Of a stretch of 64,000 bases of DNA, positions 17,259 through 25,015 are shown piece by piece (the stretch's first letter is position 1; each line of letters opens with the position of its first letter). The stretch comes from Chitinophaga hostae. GTDB taxonomy: Bacteria > Bacteroidota > Bacteroidia > Chitinophagales > Chitinophagaceae. Where the stretch lies: contig NZ_JAGTXB010000011.1 of assembly GCF_018224885.1 (NCBI RefSeq), positions 1-64,000 of the forward strand. Direction: 5' to 3'. The position numbers were made by a program, and so were the translations under genes. Under the pieces are notes generated by a model that did not search any database, was not told where the DNA came from, and saw nothing but the letters and a program-made list of their open reading frames with translations.

Positions 17259-18437
17259 TTATACTTCCAGTTTCCTGGGATCGCGGGTACCCGCATACAG
17301 TTCGTATTCCAGCAGGCGGCAGTCGATGGTACTATTGTAAAATTCGAGCCGGCGTTTTGCTTTCAGCCCTACTTTCTTGGCCAGTTCCAGGTTACCGGTA
17401 AAAACGTAACCGTGGTAGCCTCCACATTTTTGTTTGAGGAAGTCGCCGATACGGCCGTATGTTTCTTCCAGTTCTTCTATTTCACCAAGACGCAAGCCAT
17501 ATTCGGGGTTCATATATACCACGCCGGCAGCGCCTTCCGGCACTTCCGTGCCGGCAAAATCGCATACTTTAAATTCGATCATGTCTTCTACGCCGGCTGC
17601 TTTCGCATTTTTCCGGGCATTTACAATGGCCGCTTCGCTCAGGTCGGTGGCAATGATCCGTAAACCGGGTACTTCTATGATCTGTTTTTCCAGCAACCCT
17701 CTTTCGTTAAGGTATACGTTTTCATCGAATCCCTGCAGGTGCATGAAAGCATAGTTGTCGCGGAAAAGACCGGGGCGGCTGTTTGTGGCTATCAGTGCCG
17801 CTTCTATAGCTACGGTGCCGGAGCCGCACATTGGATTGATAAAAGGCGCTTTGCGGTCCCATTTACTGGCTAAAATGGTAGATGCAGCCAGGGCTTCAAG
17901 CATGGGGGCGCGACCTGGTATTTTGCGATAGCCATGTCTTGCCAGTGAGTCGCCGGAGGTATCTACAAATATTTCTGCGTTTTCATTTTTCCAGAACAGG
18001 TGTATGACGGCGCCGGTCAATTCTGCCCCGGTAGAAGGACGCTTACCTGTCTTCTCCCGTAAACGGTCTACCACGGCATCTTTCACGCGCAAATTGGCAA
18101 ACATGCTGTTGTTGATCGATTCATTCTGCACATTGCTGGTAATAGAGAAATAGCCATTTGCGGGCAGTATTGTTTCCCAGGGATAAGTATGCAGCTGGCT
18201 GTATATTTCATCTCCGTCGAGGGCTTCAAATTGTTTCAGGCTGTATAGTACCTGGCTGGCGCAGCGCAGGTTAAGATTCAGGCGAATACATTCATTAAGG
18301 GAAGCATGCAGCCGTACACCCGTTACGAAAGTTTCTTCCACGGTGAATCCCAGTTCTTTTACTTCCTGCTCCAGGTAAGGTGTCAGGCGTTTGTTACAGG
18401 TGATCGTAACGGTTCCCTTTGTTGTATATAAAGACAT
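17259..18437 (-). CDS. THUMP-domain class I RNA methyltransferase (RlmL-like)
   Basis: Probable rRNA guanine-N2 or related RNA methyltransferase. N-terminal ferredoxin-like/THUMP region (about 1-160) is followed by the Rossmann methyltransferase domain: GRAPMLEALAAS, FINPMCGSGTVAIEAALIA (SAM loop), IIATDLSEAAIVNARKNAKA and the catalytic strand VVYMNPEYGLRLG. In the best-known RlmL/Trm14-type enzymes the catalytic motif is NPPYG; here the second Pro is Glu (NPEYG). The 392-aa length is the single-domain form (no RlmK half). Monocistronic, ending at the bidirectional terminator. Confidence 0.88.
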   Translation of the reverse strand: MSLYTTKGTVTITCNKRLTPYLEQEVKELGFTVEETFVTGVRLHASLNECIRLNLNLRCASQVLYSLKQFEALDGDEIYSQLHTYPWETILPANGYFSITSNVQNESINNSMFANLRVKDAVVDRLREKTGKRPSTGAELTGAVIHLFWKNENAEIFVDTSGDSLARHGYRKIPGRAPMLEALAASTILASKWDRKAPFINPMCGSGTVAIEAALIATNSRPGLFRDNYAFMHLQGFDENVYLNERGLLEKQIIEVPGLRIIATDLSEAAIVNARKNAKAAGVEDMIEFKVCDFAGTEVPEGAAGVVYMNPEYGLRLGEIEELEETYGRIGDFLKQKCGGYHGYVFTGNLELAKKVGLKAKRRLEFYNSTIDCRLLEYELYAGTRDPRKLEV

Positions 18438-18516
18438 AAGGCGGCAAATTTACCAATCTTTATGATAATCCCCTTGTATTCCTTAATTTAACTCCCTCAA
18501 TTATACCTTGCCATCT

Positions 18517-19548
18517 ATGCGACACTATATTTCCCTCCTTTGGATGCTGACGCTTTGTATATCCGTGCAGGCGCAAACCAGCGCGCGGCTGGTGCGTAAT
18601 AATCTTATTATGCCGGTTCCTGTAACGCCTTCGAGTCATGCGTCTACCATTATTCCCCTGCCGGACGGCCGTTTGCTGAGCGCCTGGTTTGGCGGCAAAG
18701 AGGAAGGCAGTAAAGATGTAGTAATATGGGCTGCTTTTTTTGATAAAAACAAGTGGCAGGCGCCGGTACAACTGGCAGATGGCATTATCAGCGACACGCT
18801 TCGCTATCCCTGCTGGAACCCCGTGCTTTTCCGCACCAGGGCTGGTTTGCTTTGTTTGTTTTATAAAGTAGGACCTAACCCGCGGGAATGGTGGGGCATG
18901 GCCCGGTACAGCCATAACAACGGCATTAGTTGGTCATCTCCCGAAAAACTACCGGCAGGTATACTCGGGCCCATCAAAAACAAATGTATACAACTGCCTG
19001 ATGGCCGCCTGCTGCATCCTTCCAGCACGGAGAGTATAAAGGGTAATGTTTGGGTATCACATATGGAAATCAGCGACAGCACCGGGCATCAGTGGCAGCA
19101 GATCAGTATCCCCTGTGATACCTTTGGAGTGATTCAGCCAACGATACTGACCTATGCAGATGGTCGTTTACAAGCGCTTTTCAGAAGCAGGCAAAATGTA
19201 GTGGGCAGCAGCTGGTCGCGGGATGATGGCGCTACATGGGAAACGGTGAAGGGACTGTCTCTTCCAAATCCCAACTCCGGTATTGATGCGGTTACGCGGC
19301 CGGATGGGTTACAGGTGCTAGTGTACAATCCGCTGATTGCCGGAAACCATTGGTCTAACGGCCGCAACGAGCTACGGGTGGCTGTTTCCAGGGACGGGGA
19401 AAAATGGAAAGATGTGTATGTGCTGGAGAAACATAAAGGCGGCGAATACAGCTATCCAGCCATAGTCGCCGCCACAAATAATTTGGTGCATATCACCTAT
19501 ACAGATGACCGGAAAAATATCCGTGCTGTTACGTTACAAATCAGATAG
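18517..19548 (+). CDS. Exported sialidase-like (BNR/Asp-box) glycoside hydrolase
   Basis: A 343-aa beta-propeller protein with signal peptide (MLTLCISVQAQ) and at least three Asp-box turns: SHNNGISWSSPE, SRDDGATWE and SRDGEKWKD. The opening block SHASTIIPLPDGRLLSAWFGG is typical of exo-alpha-sialidase-like proteins of Bacteroidota. Specificity is uncertain: no full set of the sialidase arginine triad was mapped, and related propellers act on other sugars. It converges on the methionine aminopeptidase gene with 2 nt between stop codons. ATG at 18517 is preferred over TTG at 18508. Confidence 0.82.
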   Translation: MRHYISLLWMLTLCISVQAQTSARLVRNNLIMPVPVTPSSHASTIIPLPDGRLLSAWFGGKEEGSKDVVIWAAFFDKNKWQAPVQLADGIISDTLRYPCWNPVLFRTRAGLLCLFYKVGPNPREWWGMARYSHNNGISWSSPEKLPAGILGPIKNKCIQLPDGRLLHPSSTESIKGNVWVSHMEISDSTGHQWQQISIPCDTFGVIQPTILTYADGRLQALFRSRQNVVGSSWSRDDGATWETVKGLSLPNPNSGIDAVTRPDGLQVLVYNPLIAGNHWSNGRNELRVAVSRDGEKWKDVYVLEKHKGGEYSYPAIVAATNNLVHITYTDDRKNIRAVTLQIR

Positions 19549-19550
19549 TA

Positions 19551-20315
19551 TCAATTCCATATTTCGTTGGCAGCAGTCAGTATGATAGGTTCCCGTTCAG
19601 TTACCATAATGGTGTGTTCATGCTGGGCTACAAAGCCTCCTTTGTTGCCGACGAGGGTCCAGCCGTCATTGCTTTGGTTGGCAAACGAAGAGTTGGTGGA
19701 AATAAATGTTTCTATTGCCACTACTGCATTTTTTTTGAAACGGGTTTTATTAAACCGTACGTAACAATTCAGGATGTCGTCCGGAGCCTCGTGTAAACTT
19801 CTGCCAACTCCATGTCCTGCGAGGTTACGGATCACCGTATACCCCGATTTCCGAGCTTCGGTTTCTATGAGTTTGCCCACATCTGCTACACGGGTACCAC
19901 TCTTGATGTAATGGATCGCTTTATAGAGGATCGCCTTTGAAGCATCCACGAGACGCTGATGTTGATGAATATCTTCTCCCAGCACAAAGGAGCCTCCATT
20001 GTCTGACCAGTAGCCATCCAGTTCAGCAGATACATCTATGTTGACCAGGTCGCCTGTTTGTATGACCTTCTTGTCAGACGGAATACCATGTGCAATCTCA
20101 TTATTTACGCTGATGCAGGTCCAGCCCGGAAAGCCATAAGTTAGCCTGGGTGCTGATTTGGCGCCCAGCGCATTCAGTATCTCTCCTCCAAATTCATCTA
20201 TCTCCCTGGCGGTCATACCGGGTTTGGTATAATTCCTCATCTCTCTCAGGGTAACAGCTACTGCCTCACTTACCCTTTTCATGCCGTTAAGCTCTGCTTC
20301 TGTTGTGATAGACAT
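19551..20315 (-). CDS. map: Type I methionine aminopeptidase
   Basis: Removes the initiator methionine from nascent proteins. All five metal ligands are visible in the expected order: D94 (VNIDVSAELDG), D105 (WSDNG), H168 (GHGVGR), E202 (AIETF) and E233 (HEHTIMV); H76 in NNEIAHGIP and H175 in LHEAP complete the active site. The 254-aa length is standard. Many Bacteroidota have a second, ribosomal-operon map; this stand-alone copy may be the additional one (inference). The QueF-like gene lies 97 nt upstream on the same strand. Confidence 0.95.
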   Translation of the reverse strand: MSITTEAELNGMKRVSEAVAVTLREMRNYTKPGMTAREIDEFGGEILNALGAKSAPRLTYGFPGWTCISVNNEIAHGIPSDKKVIQTGDLVNIDVSAELDGYWSDNGGSFVLGEDIHQHQRLVDASKAILYKAIHYIKSGTRVADVGKLIETEARKSGYTVIRNLAGHGVGRSLHEAPDDILNCYVRFNKTRFKKNAVVAIETFISTNSSFANQSNDGWTLVGNKGGFVAQHEHTIMVTEREPIILTAANEIWN

Positions 20316-20412
20316 ATTTTTTTATTTAAAAGTACGAAAAAATAGAGGTAACGAAACGCCGTCTTTCATCATAAGCCATCCGGCCTCCGCGCTATTGCCA
20401 ACAGCCAACAGC

Positions 20413-20844
20413 TTACATCAGTATTCCCCACTCATCATCGCGCTCAGGATAATCCTTGAAACGTTCGTTGCCGCCACGATCTTTCCAATCGGAGTCAATC
20501 ACCAGTTTGGAGCTGATACCACCTCTGGGATTACAGATCAGAGTAATCCTTAAACGATCGGCGCCATATACGTCCATCATATGATCGTAGATAATGTTGA
20601 TGAGCCTTTCATAGGATACAATGATATCACGGAGATGATATACATAATGTTTAAGTGACTTCAGCTCTATGATCTTATCCTTGGGGTAAAAGGTGATGTA
20701 GAGTTTTGCGAAATCCGGTTGTTCCTGTACTCCGAGGAAAGTAAACTCCGGCACTTTGATCTTCATTTCATATTTTTCCTTTGAGGGATTGGGGAGACCT
20801 TTCAGTAATGTCTTGTCGATATGCTGGTACAGTTTTTTAGTCAT
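20413..20844 (-). CDS. QueF-like protein lacking the catalytic cysteine
   Basis: A 143-aa T-fold protein of the QueF (7-cyano-7-deazaguanine reductase) family: PNPSKEKYEMKIKVPEFTF, QPDFAKLYITFYP, ELKSLKHYVYHLRD and NPRGGIS match the family blocks. In QueF the block EFTSLCP supplies the Cys that forms a thioimide with preQ0; here the block reads EFTFLGVQ, with Gly38 at that place and one residue fewer. The general-acid Asp is kept (D44 in QPDFA), the substrate-binding His is Tyr78, and the Glu next to it is kept (E79). A preQ0 reductase reaction is therefore unlikely; function unknown. Its ATG lies within a copy of a dispersed repeat (20842-20861). Confidence 0.82.
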   Translation of the reverse strand: MTKKLYQHIDKTLLKGLPNPSKEKYEMKIKVPEFTFLGVQEQPDFAKLYITFYPKDKIIELKSLKHYVYHLRDIIVSYERLINIIYDHMMDVYGADRLRITLICNPRGGISSKLVIDSDWKDRGGNERFKDYPERDDEWGILM

Positions 20845-20861
20845 TAGCTTTTAGCTTTTAG
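20842..20861 (-). repeat. Dispersed repeat copy, CATTAGCTTTTAGCTTTTAG
   Basis: Twenty bases identical to 57083-57102 and about 18/20 identical, in reverse complement, to the core of the tandem units at 20941-21098. The first three bases (CAT) are the start codon of the QueF-like gene on the minus strand. Confidence 0.75.
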
Positions 20862-20940
20862 AATTCCGTAAATATAACAAGATTATCAATTAGCTGTTCT
20901 TGTTGCATTTCAAAAAACTAAAAAGCATCATAACTCTTCT

Positions 20941-21098
20941 GTCTTTGCTGCATTACTAACAGCTAAAAGCTAATGCCTAAAAGCTATCCCCGTTACCTAT
21001 CGGTCTTTGCTGCATTACCAGTAGCTAAAAAAGCTATCCCCGTTATTCTTCGGTCTTTGCTGCATTACTAACAGCTAAAAGCTAATGCCTAAAAGCTA
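20941..21098. repeat. Three tandem repeat units between KptA and QueF-like genes
   Basis: Units start at 20941, 21003 and 21053, each opening GTCTTTGCTGCATTAC and containing AGCTAAAAGCTAATGCCTAA or a shortened form, then AAAGCTATCCCCGTTA. Lengths are 62, 50 and about 46 bp; the middle unit lacks about 12 bp. The third unit runs into the stop codon of kptA (21096-21098). No spacers, so not CRISPR. Confidence 0.85.
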
Positions 21099-21629
21099 GA
21101 TCGCTATATACTGCGGGGGTACTTCATCTGTCAGCCAAACGCCGTTTACGGACAGATAAAAGGGTATGCCATCCCGATGCATGCGGCCACTGTGAATGGT
21201 GAGGATTTTTGGTGCTCCTCTCCTGCTGCCTACGTTTTCTGCGGTGCTGAGGTTATCAGAAAGGTGTACATGATGCCGTTTTCCTTTCTGCAGGCCGGTA
21301 GTTCTGATTGCTTTGATAAACTTATCGACCGTGCCATGATACAAGAACTCCGGCGGTGTAGCCACCGGCAGATCGAGCGTCACTTCCAGTGAATGTCCCT
21401 GGTTGGCCCGTATCCTGGTTTTATCTTCATTGAAAGAAAACCGTTGTTTATCATTTTCTGCCGCAACCGTTTCCAGTGTTGCAAAAGTAAAGGGCCGCCC
21501 ATGTGCTTTGCATTGTGCCAGCAGGGTGTCAACATCGGCCCAGCCGTGGTCGTCCAGCGGCAGTTGAATTGTTTCCGGGCTATGCCGGAGTATAAGGCTC
21601 AGAAATTTACTGATAGATTTTATGTTCAT
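21096..21629 (-). CDS. kptA: RNA 2'-phosphotransferase (Tpt1/KptA family)
   Basis: Transfers an RNA 2'-phosphate to NAD+, giving ADP-ribose 1''-2''-cyclic phosphate and nicotinamide; some family members can also ADP-ribosylate nucleic-acid 5' ends. The conserved Arg-His-Arg-Arg set is seen: R15/H16 in LILRHSP, R74 in RIRANQGHS and R137 in SRRGAP, together with YHGT (97-100) and HVHLS (120-124). The 177-aa length is normal and the protein appears intact. Start is 1 nt after the NADAR stop codon, so it is third in the mPARG-NADAR-KptA operon. The usual role in tRNA splicing is absent from bacteria, so the substrate is open. Confidence 0.94.
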   Translation of the reverse strand: MNIKSISKFLSLILRHSPETIQLPLDDHGWADVDTLLAQCKAHGRPFTFATLETVAAENDKQRFSFNEDKTRIRANQGHSLEVTLDLPVATPPEFLYHGTVDKFIKAIRTTGLQKGKRHHVHLSDNLSTAENVGSRRGAPKILTIHSGRMHRDGIPFYLSVNGVWLTDEVPPQYIAI

Positions 21630-21630
21630 A

Positions 21631-22176
21631 TTATTTCAATTGATCCCTGACCACCATGAGCGCGTAACCTAAGAGGTTATGGCCGCGCCACTGTAAGGGG
21701 TTCTCCACCTGTTCGTTACCGGCCGACATTCCTATGCCCCAGATACGGTCCATAGGACTGGCTTCTACCAATACGCGATCAGCGGTATTTACTAAAAATT
21801 GTTTCATTTCGGGGTGCTGTGAAAACTTATGATAGTTTCCTGTTACCACCAGTTCAAATTTATGGGCATCCCAGGTAGGCGCATCAAAATTTTTCACTTG
21901 CCGCCCTAATTTTTTTGCTTCATCAGGCGTGTTGGCCTGCAAAATTTTTCCGAAGGTGATATCATCTCCGAAAAGTCTCGCCTTACCGGCCATCATCCAG
22001 TGTTCAGCGGTTTTATAGGTAACCTCCCCTGCTGTAAATGCAGATGGATACCACTGACTAAAGCAGCTCTGGGTAATGCTTCCATCGGCAGATGTGCGGT
22101 GTCCCCAGAAGAAGATAAATTTTATTTTCTCTTTGGCCTGATATTTTTCGATCAGCCATTTGTTATTATACTTCAT
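21631..22176 (-). CDS. NADAR-family protein (YbiA-like)
   Basis: Member of the NADAR (NAD and ADP-ribose) superfamily; family members are N-glycosidases of riboflavin precursors or remove ADP-ribose from guanine. Seen: CFSQWYPSAF, YKTAEHWMMAGKARLFGD, ASPMDRIWGIGM and WRGHNLLGYALMVVRD, the conserved active-site blocks in the usual order. I choose the start MKYNNKW (181 aa); the gene then overlaps the end of the mPARG gene by 11 nt. An upstream ATG would add 9 residues and lie deeper in the neighbour. Middle gene of a three-gene NAD/ADP-ribose operon. Confidence 0.92.
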   Translation of the reverse strand: MKYNNKWLIEKYQAKEKIKFIFFWGHRTSADGSITQSCFSQWYPSAFTAGEVTYKTAEHWMMAGKARLFGDDITFGKILQANTPDEAKKLGRQVKNFDAPTWDAHKFELVVTGNYHKFSQHPEMKQFLVNTADRVLVEASPMDRIWGIGMSAGNEQVENPLQWRGHNLLGYALMVVRDQLK

Positions 22177-23029
22177 GGTATTCAAACCTGTTTTTAAAGG
22201 CATTTAAATTATACTTTTTCTCACCGGATTCGTAAACGGCAAATACGACCTGTGCAAATGCGTGTTTAAATACTTCGTTGTTTGTAATATGGTGTGCGAA
22301 CCAGCGGGCCACATCTTCCGCATTGTTTCTGAAAACGCCGCAGCCCCAGGCGCCGAGAATAAGTGTTGTTTGCTTTTGTGCAACGGCTACAGAAAGCAGT
22401 TTCTCTATCCTGCCGAGCATCACCGCTTCCATGTCCTTCAGCCGTTCCGGTTCATTATTCCTGATAGCACCGGCGTTGACGGCCGGGGAAGTGAGTACCG
22501 ACACGTGATAGGGTTGATCCAGTAAAGCATCATGATCATCGCGAAAAACGGGTACCAGCGGTGAATAGATCATATTATCTGTATACAGACAGGTGCCGTT
22601 GGCCCTGTTAATATCATACATCACCTGTTTTGTTCTGAGGCTGGCATACAAGCCACTTGCTCTCGCCAGCGCTTCTTCCTGGGCTTGTGCCCCACCAAGA
22701 AAACCGCCACCCGGATTTTTTGCGGAAGCGAAGTTCAGGCAGCAAACCCTGGAAACCCCTTCTGTTACAATGAGCCTCCGCGCCGCTGCAAAGGTTGTTT
22801 CCGCGGTAACGGAAATATGCGTATGATGTACGGCTCCCGTTTTCAACATTTCATCGCGTTGTTTAAACAGCAGCGGGAAATCGTCCGGCCGGTAATGAAT
22901 GGTGTTGACAATGGAATGCTGTAGTGTATCCCCTATATGTATTAGTTCTCCGCGGTTATTCTGATAGCCGCCCTTCTCAATAATATCAAGGGTTTCGTGT
23001 GCGACGGCTACTCTTTTGCTTTTGTTCAT
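22166..23029 (-). CDS. Microbial-type poly(ADP-ribose) glycohydrolase-like protein (TIGR02452)
   Basis: Macrodomain-fold hydrolase expected to cleave ADP-ribose from proteins or nucleic acids. The PARG signature GGG-x7-QEE is intact (NPGGGFLGGAQAQEEALARAS, G107-G109 and Q117-E119; quoted in two parts NPGGGFLGGAQ / AQEEALARAS). The N-terminal domain RVAVAHETLDIIEKGGY is typical of TIGR02452, and ILGAWGCGVFRNN is the late conserved loop. 287 aa is the usual size. It is the first gene of the operon, with a candidate promoter and a palindrome about 90-100 nt upstream. Confidence 0.94.
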   Translation of the reverse strand: MNKSKRVAVAHETLDIIEKGGYQNNRGELIHIGDTLQHSIVNTIHYRPDDFPLLFKQRDEMLKTGAVHHTHISVTAETTFAAARRLIVTEGVSRVCCLNFASAKNPGGGFLGGAQAQEEALARASGLYASLRTKQVMYDINRANGTCLYTDNMIYSPLVPVFRDDHDALLDQPYHVSVLTSPAVNAGAIRNNEPERLKDMEAVMLGRIEKLLSVAVAQKQTTLILGAWGCGVFRNNAEDVARWFAHHITNNEVFKHAFAQVVFAVYESGEKKYNLNAFKNRFEYHEV

Positions 23030-23113
23030 GGCCTGTTAGTTTTCATCAGGGCGTTGAAATATTGGTGGGGTTAACCTTTTTCTCTTTATCCCTGTGGGTT
23101 TAAAATTTGTTTA

Positions 23114-23134
23114 CGTCATTATGACGCAAAGTAA
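23114..23134 (-). promoter_or_regulatory. Candidate promoter and palindromic operator of the mPARG operon
   Basis: On the minus strand, TTACTTTG (23134-23127) matches the Bacteroidota -7 consensus TAnnTTTG in seven of eight positions. Directly downstream lies a perfect 6-1-6 palindrome CGTCAT-A-ATGACG (23126-23114), the position expected for a repressor that overlaps the transcription start. Regulator unknown; no -33 element was assigned. Confidence 0.45.
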
Positions 23135-23333
23135 AGAAATATTTATCTAATACTGATATTTATTTTTTGGGAGATAAAAATAAATGAAGAAATGAGGTGC
23201 GCGGATCAGTGGTCAGATGCGTCTGGCGGCGGGTACCGGCGGGGATACAATTCATGCTGTCTTTTTATCTTGATAAAAAAATAACGTGTAACCACCACAG
23301 TTAGTATTAACTTAAAATGATCAAACCTGGAAG

Positions 23334-24860
23334 ATGATAAAATACTTTGTGCCTGCCGGTATGCTGTTATTGGCCGCTGTTACAAGCCGGGGGCAACAGG
23401 TGGCTTCCGTTGTTAAGCCCGAAAACATTGTTATACATCCCGGCGCCACCTTACCTGTAAAAGACAGCGGTTTAAGAAAAGAGATCAATGAATGGTGCAT
23501 AGCACAATCCACCAGCCCTGCATACAAAAATATAAAAGCGCATCCGTCGGCAGCTTATTTTCCGGGCGCGGTGAAAACCGGCGCCGTGGCGGAAACCCGG
23601 ACGGTTCACCTCGGGCATCATCAAATTCCGGGTAGTGATGTACCGGTTATTTCGCGGATGGAATATTCCAGTCCGCTTCAGCATAACCTGTACAGTACAG
23701 GCTTGTATGCGCCGGCCGGACAGGTGGTTAGCATCCGGGTACCCGACTCGCTGATCAACAGGGACATCTGGGTACAGATAGGGGTTCATACCGACTACCT
23801 GGGCTACTGGATGGCCTGGGAAGAAGCCTGGCGACGGATGCCGATGGTGACAAAGCGGGTGCCGCTGAACAAAGGAACAGTGAAAATTGCCAGTCCCTTC
23901 GGCGGACTGGTATATATCCTGGCGGCCCCTCAATCGGCCGGCTGGGAAGCTGATTTTACCATCAGCGGGGGTATTGCCGCACCTTTATTTGTATTGGGCA
24001 AAACAACACCTGCGGAATGGGCGGAACAGCTGAAAAGCAATAAGGCGCCCTGGGGTGAGCTGATGTCGGATAAAATGATCCTCACACTTCCTGACACCGT
24101 ATTACAAAAAGTAAAACAGCCCGATTCCACTATGATGCTGTGGAACCTGATTGTAGCCGGCGAAATGGAGCTGGCGCAGATACCGCAACCTGTGTACCGG
24201 CCGCAGCGCATGGTGATAGACGAACAGCTTGCCGGAGGTGCATTGCACAGTGGTTATCCGATTATGGCGCATCACTCCCCTTCTACTCATCAGCTTTCTG
24301 CTGATGTGATGATTGATCCGGGCCGGCTGCTGGTGCCCAGTGAAGGCGGAGCCAACTGGGGCTTCTTCCATGAAATCGGTCATAACATGCAGAACCTTGA
24401 CTGGGTGTTTGGCGGCTCCACGGAGGTGAGTTGCAATTTCTTCTCGCTGTATATGTTCGACAGACTGGTAGGCGGAAGAAATGGCGCCCATCCGGGTGTT
24501 TCCAATGAAAATACCAAGCGGATGATACAACAGTATTTTCAAAAGGGCGCTGATTACGACACCTGGCAGCAGGAACCTTTTCTTGGCCTGATTATGTTCC
24601 GCCAGTTGCAGGAAGCATTCGGCTGGGAGGCGTTTAAAACCTTTTTCCGTCGTTATCATGAGCTGGCCAGGAAAGATCCGGGAGGCAGTTACGCCAAAAC
24701 CGACGAGCAGAAGCGGGACCTGTGGGCCAAAATATTTTCCGAGGTAACGGGACGCAATGTGGCCCCTTTCTTTGAAACCTGGGGAATCCCTGTCAGCGGA
24801 CCCGTAAAGGCCGAATTAGCCCGCTTACCGGGCTGGATGCCCTATCATTTTCCTGAATAA
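23334..24860 (+). CDS. Exported M60-family (enhancin/mucinase-type) zinc peptidase
   Basis: Secreted metallopeptidase of the M60 family, several members of which cleave O-glycosylated mucin-like proteins. Signal peptide residues 1-20 (MLLLAAVTSRGQ). A beta-sandwich N-terminal part with VPLNKGTVKIASPFGGLVYI (about 175-195) precedes the gluzincin domain: HEIGH at 346-350 with the further acidic ligand in GGSTEVSCN (E364), matching HExxH-(8-24)-E. The 508-aa length is compact, without the carbohydrate-binding modules of gut mucinases. Monocistronic with a terminator. The substrate is not predictable from a soil-type genome. Confidence 0.9.
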   Translation: MIKYFVPAGMLLLAAVTSRGQQVASVVKPENIVIHPGATLPVKDSGLRKEINEWCIAQSTSPAYKNIKAHPSAAYFPGAVKTGAVAETRTVHLGHHQIPGSDVPVISRMEYSSPLQHNLYSTGLYAPAGQVVSIRVPDSLINRDIWVQIGVHTDYLGYWMAWEEAWRRMPMVTKRVPLNKGTVKIASPFGGLVYILAAPQSAGWEADFTISGGIAAPLFVLGKTTPAEWAEQLKSNKAPWGELMSDKMILTLPDTVLQKVKQPDSTMMLWNLIVAGEMELAQIPQPVYRPQRMVIDEQLAGGALHSGYPIMAHHSPSTHQLSADVMIDPGRLLVPSEGGANWGFFHEIGHNMQNLDWVFGGSTEVSCNFFSLYMFDRLVGGRNGAHPGVSNENTKRMIQQYFQKGADYDTWQQEPFLGLIMFRQLQEAFGWEAFKTFFRRYHELARKDPGGSYAKTDEQKRDLWAKIFSEVTGRNVAPFFETWGIPVSGPVKAELARLPGWMPYHFPE

Positions 24861-24897
24861 GATCCAACCACCATATCCGTCAATAACCGTTTATTAT

Positions 24898-24935
24898 AAA
24901 GGATCACCGCTAAACACCGGTGGTCCTTTTTTTGT
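24898..24935 (+). terminator. Terminator of the M60 peptidase gene
   Basis: Stem AAAGGATCACCG / CGGTGGTCCTTT with one G-T pair and a 7-nt loop, followed by seven T. It lies 37 nt after the stop codon. Confidence 0.87.
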
Positions 24936-24974
24936 TACCCATAAACAGCCATGAAAAAATAAATTTGGTATTTG

Positions 24975-24986
24975 ATTGTACACAAT
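24975..24986 (+). promoter_or_regulatory. Possible OhrR operator upstream of ohr
   Basis: ATTGT-AC-ACAAT, an imperfect palindrome with 5-bp arms, followed at 24994-25000 by a second TACACAA copy. AT-rich palindromes of this kind upstream of ohr are the usual OhrR targets. Sequence agreement with characterised OhrR boxes is only approximate, so this is a candidate. Confidence 0.4.
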
Positions 24987-25015
24987 TTAATTTTACACAA
25001 TAAATTTTAATCTTC

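Noticed and set aside
20941-21098. Tandem units considered as a CRISPR array
   Set aside because: Units follow each other without spacers, differ in length, and no cas gene is in the window.
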